Made by a program: the position numbers and the translations under genes
The notes under the pieces: model-generated
Told to the model about the DNA's origin: nothing
What the model saw: only the letters and a program-made list of their open reading frames with translations
The model's database searches: none
Shown here: one piece after another, positions 8,219 through 16,970 of the stretch
Numbering within the stretch: the stretch's first letter is position 1
How the letters are laid out: every line of letters starts with the position of its first letter
NCBI GenBank assembly: GCA_023430775.1
Contig: JAEYYY010000038.1
Coordinates: 1-35,027, forward strand
Direction of reading: 5' to 3'
Source: Pseudomonadota bacterium
GTDB taxonomy: Bacteria > Myxococcota_A > Polyangia > Haliangiales > Haliangiaceae
DNA length: 35,027 bases

Positions 8219-8910
8219 GCGGGCTCGAGGCAAAGCTGGCGCTGCGGCGCGGCGAGTTCGAGCTCGACGTCGAGCTCCGCTGCCCTCCCGGCATCACGTG
8301 CGTGATGGGTCCGTCGGGGTCCGGCAAGAGCACGATCCTCGCGATGCTCGCCGGGCTCGCCCAGCCCGCGCGCGGCCAGATCTCGCTCGCCAGCGATGTC
8401 TGGTTCGACGCCGCGAAGGGGATCGACGTACCGACGCATCGCCGCCAGCTCGCGTACGTGTTCCAGAACCTCGCGCTGTTCCCGCACATGACCGCGATCC
8501 GCAACGTGACGTACGGGATGCCGCGGACCCTGCCGCGACCGGATCGGATCGCGCGCGCGGAGCAGCTGCTCCGCAAGCTCGGGGTTTCGCACCTCGCGCA
8601 CCGCCGGCCGCGCACGTACTCCGGCGGCGAGGCCCAGCGCGTCGCGCTCGCCCGCGCGATCGCGCGCTCGCCGAAGCTGGTGCTCCTCGACGAGCCGTTC
8701 TCGGCACTGGATCGCGAGCTCAAGTTCCAGATGATCGAGCTGGTGCGCTCGCTGGTCAGCGAGATCGCCGTGCCGATCGTCCACGTCACCCACTCGGTGG
8801 CCGAGGCGCGCGTGCTCGGCGATCAGATCATCCGGATCGAGAAGGGCAAGATCGTCGCCACCGGCAAGCCGGCCGACGTGCTCGCGAACGTGACCTCTCT
8901 CGACGACTAG
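8215..8910 (+). CDS. modC: Molybdate ABC transporter ATP-binding protein, short form
   Basis: ATPase subunit driving ModB. 231 residues with Walker A GPSGSGKST (32-40), Q-loop Gln84, ABC signature SGGEAQ (136-141), Walker B LVLLDE (155-160) with Asp159/Glu160, and the switch His193. It ends right after the nucleotide-binding domain. The C-terminal TOBE/Mop molybdate-sensing domain found in E. coli ModC (352 residues) is missing, so trans-inhibition by molybdate through that domain is not expected. Start overlaps the modB stop. The stop codon overlaps, tail to tail, the stop of the minus-strand lipoprotein gene, leaving no room for a dedicated terminator. Confidence 0.88.
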   Translation: MSGLEAKLALRRGEFELDVELRCPPGITCVMGPSGSGKSTILAMLAGLAQPARGQISLASDVWFDAAKGIDVPTHRRQLAYVFQNLALFPHMTAIRNVTYGMPRTLPRPDRIARAEQLLRKLGVSHLAHRRPRTYSGGEAQRVALARAIARSPKLVLLDEPFSALDRELKFQMIELVRSLVSEIAVPIVHVTHSVAEARVLGDQIIRIEKGKIVATGKPADVLANVTSLDD

Positions 8911-10148
8911 AACTTGATGTCGAGGCAGCGCGCGACGCGATCGCGATCCTCGCGCTCGGGCAGCGCGACACGCATCGTGCAATCGGCGGTGGTGCAGCGC
9001 GCCAGCACGCGGTCGTGCGGATAGTCGATGTCCATCTCGAGCGAGCCGAGGACGCTCGTGCCGAGGATGCCGTCGACCTCCGCCTGGTTCGGCCGCAGCT
9101 CGGCGCGCAGCGCCTGGAGCGTCGCGTTGTCGTCGGGGATCACCAGCATCGGGATGCCCGCCGCCGGGGCGAGCTCGACGAACGCGGGCAGGGGACAGAA
9201 CTTGCCATCGCCATCGTCCTCGCACGGGCAATCGTCGCCGGGCTGGCAATCGCGCTCGAGCAACAGGTGGTGCGCGAACACGTGGCGACACGGTGCGCGC
9301 GGTGTCGAGCCCGAGCGCGCCACCATCGCGAGGTTCGGGATCGTGGCGAGCCGGCCATCGACCGGGCCGGACGCGAGGAACACGGTGCCGGCGGGCAGCG
9401 CGGTCAGCTCGGGCATCGTCGGATCGATCAGCCGGTACCTCTCGTAGGCCGCCTCGCCGAGCAACGATGGACCGACGCCGGTCGACACCAGCATCAGCGC
9501 ATCGGTCCCGCGCGCACTCTGCGGCAGCGCAGGATCGGGATTCGCGCCGAGGCAGGTCGGCATCGTGATCCGGCGGCCCGAGAACGGGAGCTCGGTGCCG
9601 GCGACGACCAGCGTACCGCCACCGCGATACGGCGACGAGTACACCGCGTCGCACAGCTCGCCGCGCTGCTGCTCTCCGCCGGCGACATCGGCGAGGATCG
9701 AGATCTGTTGATCGCCGAGCCGGAGGCGCACCGCATCGCCGGCGAGGTTATCGGCACCGATGATCGCCTCGTAGCGCCGCTGCAGACCGGCGGTCCCGAC
9801 CACGCACTCGAGGTCGTCGCACGGATGGAGCTCGAGCACGCGGGCGTCGGTGAGCTGCGCGCGGGGTAGATCGAGCGTGCCGGTGGTGCGCATGCCGAGC
9901 AGCGTCAGCGTCGAATCGACGATCCTCGGTGCCGCCTCCGGCCCCGGATCGACGAGGGTGATCGGCGACAGCGCGTCGAGCACGCCGAGGCGATCCGGCT
10001 GACCGGCCTCGCGCACGCCGAGCATCAGCGCGCCCGAGCTGGTGTCGACCTGGATCGGGTAGAGGTCGCCCGAGAAATCGTTGGTGACGAAGCTGTCGGT
10101 GATCAGGCTGCAGCCGCCGAGCGCGAGCAGGAGCCCGAACCGGATCAC
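8907..10148 (-). CDS. Lipoprotein with two-lobed aspartyl-protease-like fold, degenerate active site
   Basis: 413 residues; lipobox LGGC, acylated Cys13. GTG start overlapping the ygfZ stop (GTGA), so translationally coupled. Two repeats resemble pepsin/retropepsin lobes. Lobe 1 has GVLDALSPITLVD (D58) and then IIGADNLAGDAVRLRLG...ILADVAG. Lobe 2 has LMLVSTGVGPSLL (S222-T-G224) and then DGILGTSVLGSLEMDIDYPHDRVLARC. In active enzymes both loops read D-T/S-G; here lobe 1 reads D-A-L and lobe 2 reads S-T-G. Catalysis is therefore doubtful, and a binding or chaperone-like role is possible. Between the second loop and the end is a Cys/Asp-rich loop (CPCEDDGDGKFC). The fold call rests on motif spacing only. 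Confidence 0.7.
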   Translation of the reverse strand: MIRFGLLLALGGCSLITDSFVTNDFSGDLYPIQVDTSSGALMLGVREAGQPDRLGVLDALSPITLVDPGPEAAPRIVDSTLTLLGMRTTGTLDLPRAQLTDARVLELHPCDDLECVVGTAGLQRRYEAIIGADNLAGDAVRLRLGDQQISILADVAGGEQQRGELCDAVYSSPYRGGGTLVVAGTELPFSGRRITMPTCLGANPDPALPQSARGTDALMLVSTGVGPSLLGEAAYERYRLIDPTMPELTALPAGTVFLASGPVDGRLATIPNLAMVARSGSTPRAPCRHVFAHHLLLERDCQPGDDCPCEDDGDGKFCPLPAFVELAPAAGIPMLVIPDDNATLQALRAELRPNQAEVDGILGTSVLGSLEMDIDYPHDRVLARCTTADCTMRVALPEREDRDRVARCLDIKF

Positions 10149-10914
10149 GGCTGCTCCATCGGTAGCGCGTGCACGATCGCGGAGCGGCCGCCGATCGTCA
10201 CCGTGGCGCCCGGCTCCCACGCCGTGCGGTGCAGGTAGCCGAGCGCGATCACGCGATCACCGTCGGCCAGCGACGAGGTCACCTTGCCGGCGCCGGCCTT
10301 CGCGGGATGGTCGATCGCGGTGCCGGCGGCGATCGGATCGGCACCCTCGATGACGAAACCGCGCAGCGTGCGCGCCGCGTTGCCCTGCGCGTGGACGCGG
10401 AACACCGGCTCCTGGCCGACGTAGCAGCCCTTCTGGTAATCGAGGAAGCTCGCGAGCGGCGTCTCGAACGGGAAGTGGTCGTCGTCGACGTCGGCGCCGT
10501 AGCGCAGGAAGCCGGCGCGGATACGGAGCCGCTCGACGGCCGGATCGGAATCGGCGATCGCCTGCGCGCCCGCACCCTCGACGATCGGCGCCGTCCACAC
10601 GCTGGCGACGCCGTCCCACACCTGGTGCGCGGGACCGGTGATCGGCTCGAACACGACGTCGTCCATCACGGCGTAGCGATCGAGCAGCGCGCGCGTCGGT
10701 TCGGCGAGCGCCGGCTCGCACGCGATCACGAAGGTGTCGCCGCTGCGCGCGATGTCGATCACCGACAGCACGCGCCCCTTGGGATTGAGGATCGCGCCCC
10801 AGCCATGCGCACCATCGCCGAGTTGCTCGACGTTGATCGTGGTGAGGCCCTGGAGAAACCGTACGCGATCGCCGCCGGTGACCCGGAGGCGTCCCCATGT
10901 GGTGCGGTCGACGA

Positions 10915-10918
<4 letters not shown>
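10145..10918 (-). CDS. ygfZ: YgfZ-type folate-binding Fe-S assembly protein
   Basis: Tetrahydrofolate-dependent factor that supports maturation or repair of certain iron-sulfur enzymes; cytoplasmic. 257 residues of the GcvT/aminomethyltransferase-like fold. The diagnostic motif KGCYVGQEPVFR has the invariant Cys165, and the N-terminus has the family's VTGGDRVRFLQGLTTINV and GAILNPKGRVL. Shorter than E. coli YgfZ (326) but normal for many bacterial members. It overlaps both neighbours by 4 nt: the thioesterase stop lies in its start, and its stop overlaps the lipoprotein GTG. These three genes should be translated as one unit. Confidence 0.9.
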
Positions 10919-11382
<464 letters not shown>

Positions 11383-11393
11383 TGCCGGTAAGC

Positions 11394-11531
11394 CTACTTC
11401 TTCTTGGGCGCCGCGGCCGGCTTCTTGGCCGCCTTGCCCGCTGCGATCTTGCGCTTGATGCGGGCCTTCAGCTTCGCCTGGCTCTTGCGGCGCTTCATCT
11501 TCAGCGTACGGCGATTATCGTTGCGTCCCAT
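11394..11531 (-). CDS. 45-residue lysine/arginine-rich protein
   Basis: Starts MGRNDNRRTLKMKRRKSQAK and ends with a KKPAAAPKKK tail; about 40% Lys+Arg with no acidic residue except Asp5. It should be cytoplasmic and bind RNA, DNA or ribosomes by charge, comparable with histone-H1-like tails or small ribosome-associated proteins. It lies 34 nt after the kinase stop and 11 nt before the thioesterase start, on the same strand. I recall similar short basic proteins in deltaproteobacteria but cannot name a characterised family. Confidence 0.65.
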   Translation of the reverse strand: MGRNDNRRTLKMKRRKSQAKLKARIKRKIAAGKAAKKPAAAPKKK

Positions 11532-11565
11532 AAGGCCGGCATCTTGCGGATCGGGCACTCGCGCG

Positions 11566-13581
11566 TCAAGCGAGGATGATGATCTTGCGGAGGAGCATCC
11601 GGCACAGCCATCGGCTGGTGTCGAGCCGGGGCATCCCCGGATCGTCGAGCAAATCGCGCACGGTGACGCCGGTTTCGACCTTCGACAGCAGATGCCGCGC
11701 GGGCGGCAGCAGATCGAGGCGCTGGACCTCCTCGCGGGGCCGGAACAGGCCGACGCTGCGATCGAGGTCCCCGAGGTAGGCCTCGAACGCGGCCTCGAGC
11801 GTCGGCTGATCGGCGGCCAGGGCTTGGCGCGCCCGCTCGCCGGTGTGCTCTTCCTCGAACGCGAGCTCCGCGGCGACCACCGCCTGGTCGATCTCGCCGG
11901 CGACCAGCCAGCCGGTGACGCGCGCGACCAGCTCGTTGATCCGGCGCGCGGCGCGCTGCTCGGTGGTCTCGTCGGGCGGTGCATCGCGATCGATCTCGTC
12001 GAGCAGGTCGTCGCCGCGCGCGAGCAGCGGATCGAACGGCAGCGCGCCGTCGTGCGCGGTGTCGCGCAGCACCGAGCGGCGGGTGACATCGGCGAGCTGG
12101 CGCAGCGCCGTGCTGCGCGAGGTCTGCTCGGTCGGCGACTCGTCGACGAAGTCGGGCGGGCGTGTCGGCCGCGTCGTCGACGTAACGTCCTCGGGGCGCA
12201 GCGTCGGTGACTCGTCCTGGAAGTCGGGTGGACGGGTCGGGCGGATCCGTGGCTGGACGCCGGTCGGGCGATTGCGATCCGGCATCGGCACGCGCGGCCA
12301 GTGCGCCGGCCGGGTCGGCGGCGGCGAGGGCGCGCGCGCCGGCGGTTCGGCGATCGGCGGTACCGTCGAGCCGGCGCGCTTGATGAACACCTGGACATCC
12401 GGGGTCACCAGCAGCGGCTGCATCGGCTCGCCCGATTGCTCGTCGATGTGAACCTCGGCGGTGGGTTGATCGTCGAGCGTCGGCGGCCGCCCCTTGGGAT
12501 ACTCGCGCGTCGCCTCCACGCTCGCGCGCAGCGGCAGCGGGATCGTCGGCTCGCCGGGCCGGGTCTCGTCGCCGGTGCCGGTGGCGATGCTGGCGAACGG
12601 CTCGTCGCCGCGCAGCGTGCCCGGATCCTCCCACTCGGCGATCTCGTCGGCGAACAGCTCTCGCATGTACTTCGCGACGACGCGCTCGGAGACCAGGACG
12701 CCCTGGTCGCTGATGAAGCGCTCGAGGTCCGCGAGCACGTCGTCGGCGGACTGGTAGCGCTCGTCCGGCTCGCGCGCGAGCATGCGCAGCACGATCGTCT
12801 CGAGCGCGGGCGGATACTCGGGCACGTGCGTGCTGGGGCGGCGCAGCCGGCCGCGCGCGATCATGTCGAGCGTGTCGTACTCGCTGTGGCCGTCGAACGG
12901 CCGCACGCCGCACGTCAGCTCGTAGAACACGGTGCCGAGCGAGAAGATGTCGCAGCGGCGATCGAGCGCCTGTCCCTTGCACTGCTCCGGGGACATGTAC
13001 GGCACCTTGCCCTTGAGCATGCCGGTATGGGTGACCTGCGCCTTGCGGGTCTCGGCGCGCGCGATGCCGAAATCGACGAGCTTCACCGCGCCGTCGTAGC
13101 TGACGAGGATGTTGCTCGGCGAGACGTCGCGATGGACGATGCCGAGCGGTCCGGTCGGGCCTTCCTTCGCGTGCGCGTAGGCGAGCGCGTACGCGGTGCC
13201 GGTGACGATGCCGAGCGCGACCTCGAGCGGCACGGTCCGCTGCTGCTCCGCGGCGGCCAGCCGCAGCGAGCGCGCGTCCTGACCGTGGATGAACTCCATC
13301 GCGAAGTAGTACGAGCCGTCCTCGGCGCCGATGTCGAACACGTCGGCGATGTTCGGGTGGCGCAGCGTCGCCGCGAGGCGCGCCTCGGCGAGGAACATCT
13401 GCACGAACGCCTGATCCTCGGCCACGATCGGCGAGATGCGCTTGAGCACGACCAGCTTCTCGAAGCCGGCGGTGGCTCGCACCCGCGCGAGATAGATCTG
13501 CGCCATGCCGCCGACCGCGAGCTTCCGCAGGATCTCGTAGCGGCCCAGGGTGGACCCTGGCTGAAAGTCGTCGCGCAGCAT
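11566..13581 (-). CDS. Cytoplasmic Ser/Thr protein kinase with long C-terminal region
   Basis: 671 residues. The N-terminal Hanks-type kinase domain (~15-290) has the Gly-rich loop LAVGGMAQIY (21-30), Lys47, helix-C Glu66, the catalytic HRDVSPSNIL (His150, Asp152), DFG at 170-172 and SPEQ at 197-200, so it should be active. HRDVSPSNIL and YMSPEQ are typical of myxobacterial kinases. No transmembrane segment or PASTA repeat. The middle (~340-500) is Pro/Arg/Thr-rich and holds two copies of RPTRPPDF.DESPT, possible autophosphorylation or FHA-docking sites. The last ~150 residues form a helical domain of unknown function. It starts 51 nt after the TamA-like gene's stop, so it probably shares that transcript. 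Its substrates are unknown. Confidence 0.9.
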   Translation of the reverse strand: MLRDDFQPGSTLGRYEILRKLAVGGMAQIYLARVRATAGFEKLVVLKRISPIVAEDQAFVQMFLAEARLAATLRHPNIADVFDIGAEDGSYYFAMEFIHGQDARSLRLAAAEQQRTVPLEVALGIVTGTAYALAYAHAKEGPTGPLGIVHRDVSPSNILVSYDGAVKLVDFGIARAETRKAQVTHTGMLKGKVPYMSPEQCKGQALDRRCDIFSLGTVFYELTCGVRPFDGHSEYDTLDMIARGRLRRPSTHVPEYPPALETIVLRMLAREPDERYQSADDVLADLERFISDQGVLVSERVVAKYMRELFADEIAEWEDPGTLRGDEPFASIATGTGDETRPGEPTIPLPLRASVEATREYPKGRPPTLDDQPTAEVHIDEQSGEPMQPLLVTPDVQVFIKRAGSTVPPIAEPPARAPSPPPTRPAHWPRVPMPDRNRPTGVQPRIRPTRPPDFQDESPTLRPEDVTSTTRPTRPPDFVDESPTEQTSRSTALRQLADVTRRSVLRDTAHDGALPFDPLLARGDDLLDEIDRDAPPDETTEQRAARRINELVARVTGWLVAGEIDQAVVAAELAFEEEHTGERARQALAADQPTLEAAFEAYLGDLDRSVGLFRPREEVQRLDLLPPARHLLSKVETGVTVRDLLDDPGMPRLDTSRWLCRMLLRKIIILA

Positions 13582-13632
13582 GAGCGTCTCGATCGCGACG
13601 GCGACCGATGGTGGCCCACAATAGCATCGACT

Positions 13633-16600
13633 CTAGAACTGGGCGCGGGCGGCGAAGCTGACGTGCCAGCGACCGCGCGCGTAGTCGCCGAGGCGCGGCC
13701 GAAGTGGCACGGCTCTCTCGAGTGCGAACGCACCGAACGGCGTCACCAGACGCATCAGCGCCATGCCGATCGACGGCCTGACATCGTCGATGTCGACCGT
13801 CGACCACTGGTTGGTGATCAGGCCGGCGTCGAAGAACATCGCGGTGTAGAGCAGCTTGTAGATCCGCAGCTGCGCGTCGGCCGAGAACAGCGTGCGGATG
13901 TTGCCGCCCGCGGGCAGCACGCGGATCTGCGTGATGTTGTCGAGCGGCGGCACCGCGACCTGGACGAGCTCGGTGACCAGGCGATCGTCCTCGTAGCCGC
14001 GCACCGTCGAATCGCCGCCGCCGAAGAACCGCTCGACTTCCGGAAGCAGCGCCGCCCCACCCAGAGGGAACCCGTGGTCGTAGCGACCGTCGACGCGCAG
14101 CACCAGGTTCGAGCCGACGGGCCAGTACTTCGACGCCACCGCCGAGGCCTTGAGGAAGGTGTCCTGACCGTAGGTCAGCGACAGGTACGGGTGCGCGAAC
14201 GACAGCTGCGCCTCGAGCCGGAAGCCATCCTCCGGGGCGAGCGGCTGGAGCTGACCTGCGCGATCGTTGCGGTGCTCCCACTCGATGAACGCGCCGACCG
14301 AGCCGGTGATCGTCGCGATCGGGACCTGCGCGTCGTCGTCGTCGGCGCCGATCGGCCTCAGCACGTCGACGTTGCGCTCGCGGCGGCGATAGTCGTAGTG
14401 GAAGCCGCCGGTCACCGCGTGCGCGGCCTTGGTCTCGGTGCGCGGGAAGCTCTTCGAGCGCGACAGCGTGGTGGTCACGCCGGTGGTGCGCAGCACGCCG
14501 AACCGCGGTGTGTCCTGGCGGCGGATGAAGCCGTTGACCTCGATCAGCGGCTGGAGCGGAATGTGCCAGCGCCGCGATAGCCACTGCGGGATGCGCAGCG
14601 TGGCCTCGAGCGACAGCTGCTTGAACGTCAGGTTGCCGTCGGCCGCCTCCTCGACATCGAAGCCGACCGTGCCCTGGGTGTCGAGCGAGATGCCGGTGCC
14701 GAACCAGTTCTTGATCGACGGGAACAGGCTGACGAAGGCGCCGTTGAAGCTCGAGTAGCCGACGCTGGCCTCGAGTCCGAGCGGATAGTCGTAGCGCTCG
14801 GTGACCTCGACGACCGCGTTGAGCGCGCCGGCGGTGGTCTTGTCGATGTCGAGCAAGCGCACGTTGATCGACTCGAACAGGCCGGTGTTGCGCAGCCGGC
14901 GGGTCGCCTCGGCGAGCGCACCGGCGGTCAGCGGCTTGCCCTCGCGGAAGCTCGCTTCCTCGAGCTCGCCCATCACGATCGAGTTGCGCGTGCGGAAGTT
15001 GCCGCGCAGCACGAGCTTGCCGACCTTGAGCGGCTGCGAGTTCTCGACCTTGTAGATCAGGCTCATCCGGTGCGGCGCGTTGGGCCGCGGCTCGAGCGTG
15101 ATGACGGTGCGCGGTCGGCCTCGCGAGAACAGCCGCTCCTTCAGGCGATCGCGGGTCTCGACGACCTCGAGCTCCTTGTACGCGAGGTTCGGCGCCGTCG
15201 CGATGCAGCGCACGTTGTTGACGGGTTGCGCCAGCGCCGGCACGCGATAGAGCTCGGACAGATCCTTCAGCACCTCGCGGCACAACGCCCGGCGCTCGTC
15301 GGTGTTGGTCTCGTCATCCTTGCCGAGCTCGACATAGATCTCGGTCAGCAGCGTCGGCAGCCCGGCATCGATCGCGAACTGCACGTAGATGTCGTTGTCG
15401 GTGTCGGTCGAGAACAGCGCGGCGGTCAACGCGGCGCTGCCGAGGGCCGCAGGTGTGGTCGCCGCCGAGACGCTGATCCGGGCGTCGCGATAGCCGGCGC
15501 GCCGGTAGACGCCGCGCAACCGATCGACATCGGCGGCGAGGTTCTCCGCGGTCACGGGCGCGCGACCGCCGAGCAGCTTCGCGGTGGTGCCGATCGGCTT
15601 GGTCGCGATGGTCTCGAGCAGGAGCTCCTCGGTGCGCCTGCGATCCGACGACAGCGCGAGGTTGCCGGTGAACGTGACGCGGCGAACCGACCGCGTGCGG
15701 CCCTGGACGATGCGATAGACGATGCGATCGAAGTTCGCGTCGGGGAACTGCACGCGATACCAGGTCACCTGGGCATCGAAGAACCCGCGGGTCTGGAGGT
15801 ACGCGCTGATCGCGAGCGCCGACGCCTCGGCCTCGACGTCATCCGCGCTCTGGGCCTTGTCGAACGTCAGCTGCTTGCGCAGCGCATCGTCGGCGACCGT
15901 GCGATCGCCTTCGCCGAGCCGCGGCTCGAACACGACATCGATCTTGCGGCGCGGCTCGATCGTCAGCTCGAAGCTGATCGTGTGGCTGTCGCGGTCGGGC
16001 TCCGGCTTGCGCGTCGCTCGCACGCGCACGCCGGGATACTGCTTGCGATGAAACAGGTCGATCACCTGCTGGATGCCGGCGGTGTACGTCGCCTTGGTGA
16101 ACCGCGTGCCGAGGCAGAACTTGCCGAACGCCAGACAGCGCTGGCGTTTGAACGCCTGCCGGATCTCGGCCGCATCGACGGGCAGCCGCTTCTCGCTGCT
16201 GCCGCCCGGGCCGCGAATGCGGATGTCCTCGAGCCGGAGCTTGTACTCGGCGCCGAGCTTGACGCGGATCACCAGCGTGACGCGCGGGCCATCGCGCTTC
16301 GGCACGACGAGCGCCTGCGCATCGTAGTAGCCCTCGGAGAACAGGAACTCCTCGATCTTGTTCTGCTCGCGCACGAGCTGGCACGAGCTCTCCGTCGGAT
16401 CCCACGGCAGATACGAGCCCGGCCGCAGCTGCATGCGGCGCTTGACCTCGTCCTGAAACAGCGGCGTGTCGAGGAAGTCGAAGAACCGCTGATCGATATC
16501 GACGTCGACCTTGCGGATCATCGGCATCGGCGCGAGCGCGAGGACCGCGTGCTTGCCGTTCGGCGTGTCGCGCGTGCCGAGGCCGACCAGGTGGTAGCCG

Positions 16601-16968
16601 ATCGCGGCGGCGGCATCGCGCGCCTGGGTGCGGAGGTCGTCCGACAGCACGGTGTGCGCTTGCATCGTCGGCGCGAGCAGGGCGCGCACCGTGGCCTCGG
16701 GATCGGTGAGCTGACCGGTGATGTCGAAGTCGACGAGCGAGATCGGGATCGTGATCCCCGACGACGCGGTCGCGGCCCTCCGGATCGGCTTGCAGGTGGT
16801 CGGATCGAACGTGATCGCGGTGGCGGGGACGTCGGCGGGCTCGTCGGCGGGCTCGTCGGCAGGGGCTGCAGGAGCTGGGACCACCGGCACGGGATCCGGT
16901 TCCGGCTGGGCGGCGACACGGCCCGCGAGCAGCCCGACCGACACCACACAGAGGACGGCGCGACGCAT
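13633..16968 (-). CDS. TamA-like Omp85 outer-membrane assembly protein
   Basis: 1111 residues with a signal peptide (cleavage near RVAAQ), a Pro/Asp/Glu linker containing DEPA repeats, a long series of POTRA-like alpha/beta modules (e.g. KLRLEDIRIRGPGG..., SVRRVTFTGNLALSS..., KVGKLVLRGNFRTRNSIV), then a C-terminal 16-strand-type barrel. The barrel carries the Omp85 signature FFGGGDSTVRGYEDD; VRGY (989-992) is the conserved loop-6 motif. The protein ends in Phe (AARAQF), as barrel proteins do. It is larger than E. coli TamA (577) or BamA (810), so it has extra POTRA modules. Starts 2 nt after the TamB-like stop: an arrangement like tamA-tamB but with the order reversed. Confidence 0.88.
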   Translation of the reverse strand: MRRAVLCVVSVGLLAGRVAAQPEPDPVPVVPAPAAPADEPADEPADVPATAITFDPTTCKPIRRAATASSGITIPISLVDFDITGQLTDPEATVRALLAPTMQAHTVLSDDLRTQARDAAAAIGYHLVGLGTRDTPNGKHAVLALAPMPMIRKVDVDIDQRFFDFLDTPLFQDEVKRRMQLRPGSYLPWDPTESSCQLVREQNKIEEFLFSEGYYDAQALVVPKRDGPRVTLVIRVKLGAEYKLRLEDIRIRGPGGSSEKRLPVDAAEIRQAFKRQRCLAFGKFCLGTRFTKATYTAGIQQVIDLFHRKQYPGVRVRATRKPEPDRDSHTISFELTIEPRRKIDVVFEPRLGEGDRTVADDALRKQLTFDKAQSADDVEAEASALAISAYLQTRGFFDAQVTWYRVQFPDANFDRIVYRIVQGRTRSVRRVTFTGNLALSSDRRRTEELLLETIATKPIGTTAKLLGGRAPVTAENLAADVDRLRGVYRRAGYRDARISVSAATTPAALGSAALTAALFSTDTDNDIYVQFAIDAGLPTLLTEIYVELGKDDETNTDERRALCREVLKDLSELYRVPALAQPVNNVRCIATAPNLAYKELEVVETRDRLKERLFSRGRPRTVITLEPRPNAPHRMSLIYKVENSQPLKVGKLVLRGNFRTRNSIVMGELEEASFREGKPLTAGALAEATRRLRNTGLFESINVRLLDIDKTTAGALNAVVEVTERYDYPLGLEASVGYSSFNGAFVSLFPSIKNWFGTGISLDTQGTVGFDVEEAADGNLTFKQLSLEATLRIPQWLSRRWHIPLQPLIEVNGFIRRQDTPRFGVLRTTGVTTTLSRSKSFPRTETKAAHAVTGGFHYDYRRRERNVDVLRPIGADDDDAQVPIATITGSVGAFIEWEHRNDRAGQLQPLAPEDGFRLEAQLSFAHPYLSLTYGQDTFLKASAVASKYWPVGSNLVLRVDGRYDHGFPLGGAALLPEVERFFGGGDSTVRGYEDDRLVTELVQVAVPPLDNITQIRVLPAGGNIRTLFSADAQLRIYKLLYTAMFFDAGLITNQWSTVDIDDVRPSIGMALMRLVTPFGAFALERAVPLRPRLGDYARGRWHVSFAARAQF

Positions 16969-16970
16969 GA

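Noticed and set aside
8907..8910. Tail-to-tail overlap of modC and the lipoprotein stop codons as a sign of misannotation
   Set aside because: Both genes are supported by domain motifs to near their ends; overlapping convergent stops are acceptable in compact genomes.
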